Below, piece after piece: positions 60,274 to 62,319 of a DNA stretch of 62,319 nt. Made by a program: the position numbers and the translations under genes. The notes below the pieces were generated by a model. The model did no database searches. It saw nothing but the letters and a program-made list of their open reading frames with translations, and was not told the DNA's origin. This stretch comes from Bacteroidota bacterium (GTDB lineage: Bacteria; Bacteroidota; Bacteroidia; 2-12-FULL-35-15): the NCBI GenBank assembly GCA_947469885.1, contig CANIQT010000023.1:1-62319 (forward strand). The letters are read 5' to 3'. Numbering within the stretch: the first letter of the stretch is position 1; the number at the start of each line of letters is the position of its first letter.

Positions 60274-62193
60274 ATGTTTACGCAAAAAAAATGTTTTTCA
60301 TTAAACTTTAATGTCACACTTTTATTAGTGATGGTGTTTTGTTTTACATTTTGTGTAAACGAATCTAAAGCCCAAGCGCCAGGAGCAAATTGTGCAGCAG
60401 CCGTTCTTATTGGTGGAACGGGTGCTATACCAAGTTGTACGGGAGGTGTTTCGATAACAGATTTTACTACTGATGGAGCTGTGCCTTCGTGTCTTACAGG
60501 AGTTTACAGAAGGGATGGATGGTATTCATTTATTAACCCAATTTTACAAAACATCACGGTTTCAGGAACAGCAAACACAGCTTCAAGCAATTTGACAATA
60601 CAGGTATTTGGAGCCTGTGGAGGTGGTGAATTAGGTTGTGCAAACAATTTCCCAGCTAACGGAGGTCAAACAGAATCGTTAATTTTAAACTTAGCTGCTG
60701 GAACGTACTTTATAAAAATTACCAACTATAGTACAACAGCAGGTGCCAATATGCTTATGGCAAATGTTTGTGTAAATGCAACCCCAATTAATAATAATTG
60801 TGCAACTCCAACTACTTTAACTCCTGCAGCAGCAGCTGCGGCATGTGGTTCAATACCAGGAACAACAGGAGGGGCAACTCCACAGGCAACTATACCTGCC
60901 GATTGTTCAGCATTAAATACCACCAATGATGATGTTTGGTATATGTTTACAGCAATTGCAACATATCAATTTATTTCAGTTACTCCTGCTTCAACAATGA
61001 ATATTACTTTTGAAGTATATTCTACAAATCCTTGCGGAGGAGCAGGCACTTCATTAGGTTGCTTTAATTACGGACCTGGCTCCATAGATTCTCTCACACT
61101 AGGCACTACTATTGGTGGTACTTACTGGATTAGGGTATTTGATGCAGGAACAGGAATTCCTTCTAACTCCGACTTTTCAATTTGCATACAAACACCTCCA
61201 GCAAATGACAATTGCGCAAATGCAATAACACTTACCCCTTCGGCAGCATGTACACCCACTACTGGTAATGTAAATGTTGCCACTTTTTCAGGGATTCCAG
61301 CTTCAGGCTCTTGTGGTGCAAGTGTTCCGAATGATGATGTATGGTATAGTTTTGTAGCTACAGGAACCTCACATACAGTTTCAGTAACAGGTTCTCTAAA
61401 CTTCGACCCTGGGTTTGAAGTGTTTTCAGGATCTTGTCCTGGAGGGCTTGTTTCTATTTTGTGTAATGCACCAGGAGGTATTCCTAATACCACCATTACC
61501 AGTATATTGCCAACTATTATTGGCCAAACGTATTGGGTAAGAGTATATGATTACGGTATTGGGTATCCGGCAAGCACCAACTTCACCATTTGTATTTTGA
61601 ACCCACCACCTACTAACGATGGATGTGCAGGAGCAATTGTATTATCACCAATAACCGTAGGTTGTGTACCAAATGCTAATCAGCAAACTGGAGACGTTTC
61701 GGGAGCAACACAAACTATCCCCTCACTTTGTGCAGGATTTGCAAATGATGATGTATGGTACACCTTCACCACCAACGTTACTGCAAGTCAACCTTATTTA
61801 ATTACCGCTGCAGGTAACGGAACGTTTAATCCTGTTGTTCAGGTATATTCATTATCCTGTGGTGGAACATCGATAGCCTGCGTAAATGCAACTGGTGCGG
61901 GAGGAACTGAAACAATAACCTTGACCACAGGGATTCAATTGACTGCAAGTACACAATATTGGATAAGGATTTACGACTTGGGTGCTGGTTATCCATCTAA
62001 CACTACGTTTACTATTTGCGTAACTATTCCTCCTATAAATGCTAACTGCGGAGGTTCAACCATTTTTGTTTGGGGAACTCAGGCTGCACCAGCTAATTGC
62101 GGTGGCACCACAGCAGGAACTATGCTGGGCGCATCACCAACCGGATTTGCTGCCGCTTGTGGTGGTCCCCCCACAACTGTTCGGAAGAAATGA
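60274..62193 (+). CDS. Exported protein with NDDVWYxF repeat domains, truncated at 3' end
   Basis: The readable product is 639 residues. It has an export signal (NVTLLLVMVFCFTFCVNESKAQ) and four complete units of ~140 residues, each with a Cys-rich start (NDNCANAITLTPSAAC), a conserved NDDVWYSF core (RRDGWYSF in unit one) and an end such as YWVRVYDYGIGYPASTNFTICI. This is a PPC-like beta domain common in T9SS cargo. A fifth unit begins (NANCGGSTIFVW) but breaks off after ACGG, at the point where NDDVWY is expected, and ends in unrelated PPTTVRKK and a stop. No sorting domain is reached. The likely cause is insertion of the IS element that follows. Confidence 0.85.
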   Translation: MFTQKKCFSLNFNVTLLLVMVFCFTFCVNESKAQAPGANCAAAVLIGGTGAIPSCTGGVSITDFTTDGAVPSCLTGVYRRDGWYSFINPILQNITVSGTANTASSNLTIQVFGACGGGELGCANNFPANGGQTESLILNLAAGTYFIKITNYSTTAGANMLMANVCVNATPINNNCATPTTLTPAAAAAACGSIPGTTGGATPQATIPADCSALNTTNDDVWYMFTAIATYQFISVTPASTMNITFEVYSTNPCGGAGTSLGCFNYGPGSIDSLTLGTTIGGTYWIRVFDAGTGIPSNSDFSICIQTPPANDNCANAITLTPSAACTPTTGNVNVATFSGIPASGSCGASVPNDDVWYSFVATGTSHTVSVTGSLNFDPGFEVFSGSCPGGLVSILCNAPGGIPNTTITSILPTIIGQTYWVRVYDYGIGYPASTNFTICILNPPPTNDGCAGAIVLSPITVGCVPNANQQTGDVSGATQTIPSLCAGFANDDVWYTFTTNVTASQPYLITAAGNGTFNPVVQVYSLSCGGTSIACVNATGAGGTETITLTTGIQLTASTQYWIRIYDLGAGYPSNTTFTICVTIPPINANCGGSTIFVWGTQAAPANCGGTTAGTMLGASPTGFAAACGGPPTTVRKK

Positions 62194-62319
62194 TTTCCAC
62201 ACCCAACTCTTTGTAACTAAAGGAGAATGCAGCCAGAACTAGTTAAAGCAACTCCGACTTTTGCTAAATGGATGTAGAACAGATTTTATCATTGTTACCC
62301 GAAGGGGTTTTAGAAGAGT
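62164..62319. mobile_element. Left end of a probable insertion sequence (cut by window edge)
   Basis: Homology of the host gene to its own repeats stops at about 62163. From there the sequence has no repeat-domain coding pattern. At 62268 a frame opens with MDVEQILSLLPEGVLEE, which resembles the N-terminus of ISAon1-type transposases (LLPEG.LE). The other end and the target-site duplication lie outside the window. Confidence 0.5.
62268..62319 (+). CDS. N-terminus of a possible ISAon1-type transposase (partial)
   Basis: Only 17 codons are visible. The pattern ILSLLPEGVLEE matches the opening of the short first protein or N-terminal region of ISAon1-family transposases. Too short for a firm call; it fits with the sudden end of the upstream gene. 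Confidence 0.4.
   Translation, partial: MDVEQILSLLPEGVLEE

Noticed and set aside
62039..62242. 67-codon frame overlapping the end of the secreted-protein gene
   Set aside because: Out of frame with the repeat domains and rich in unlikely composition; better explained by the IS boundary.

Overview
The window is a 62.3 kb piece of a low-GC Bacteroidota chromosome. Four lines of evidence agree. Secreted proteins end in type IX secretion (T9SS) sorting domains of type A (PNPs...G.Y...) and type B (FVPTAFSPNGD). The T9SS parts PorQ and PorP/SprF are present. Promoters follow the Bacteroidota pattern TTG-N(17-21)-TAnnTTTG. Short AT-rich word repeats typical of the phylum lie between and inside genes. 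The lineage within the phylum cannot be fixed from the sequence. The window begins inside one copy of a repeat and appears to end inside an insertion sequence, so both edges look like assembly breaks.

Layout. 1-3.5 kb: two unknown proteins and a secreted trypsin-like protease, bracketed by a 71-bp inverted repeat. 3.5-7.3 kb (minus): tsaD, an outer-membrane protein and uvrB. 7.4-12.1 kb: a TamB-like protein and the small ribosomal protein THX. 12.2-14.8 kb: TrmH-type methyltransferase and a secreted kelch protein. 15-22.1 kb (plus): a collagen-like S74 protein, a metallophosphoesterase broken by one in-frame TGA, an AlkC-like DNA glycosylase, an MFS transporter and a flippase-like membrane protein. 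22.1-25.2 kb: an array of 21-nt repeats followed by a MORN/YD-repeat AAA+ ATPase. 25.4-31.6 kb: secreted sugar dehydrogenase, folK and deoxynucleoside kinase, a TPR/OmpA-like lipoprotein and an SpoU methyltransferase. 31.7-37.4 kb: two GT39-type glycosyltransferases, a GH16 hydrolase, an unknown protein, a candidate small RNA and a 42-bp palindromic array. 37.6-42.9 kb: mutS, a TerB-like protein, tRNA-Gly(GCC), tRNA-Leu(UAA), aquaporin, a VF530 protein and a DUF3108 protein. 43-54 kb (minus): two giant SprB-like adhesins, PorP/SprF, and a sulfite-dehydrogenase pair in one close-packed cluster. 54-62.3 kb: repeat-rich spacers, a J-KTSC protein, PorQ, a double D-Ala-D-Ala ligase and a repeat-rich secreted protein cut off by a probable insertion sequence.

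How the genes fit together. Surface display dominates: seven large exported proteins plus PorQ and PorP/SprF point to T9SS export and probably gliding or adhesion. Three DNA-repair genes (uvrB, alkC-like, mutS) and housekeeping RNA-modification genes (tsaD, trmH, spoU) are scattered through the window. The most unusual aspect is the repeat content. Arrays with 21-, 22- and 42-nt periods occupy four large spacers, and two distant 21-nt arrays share identical units. Separate short-word repeats have entered coding genes in frame (tsaD, mutS, sorting domains, C-terminal tails). In one gene such a repeat sits 11 codons after a nonsense codon. Function of the arrays is unknown.
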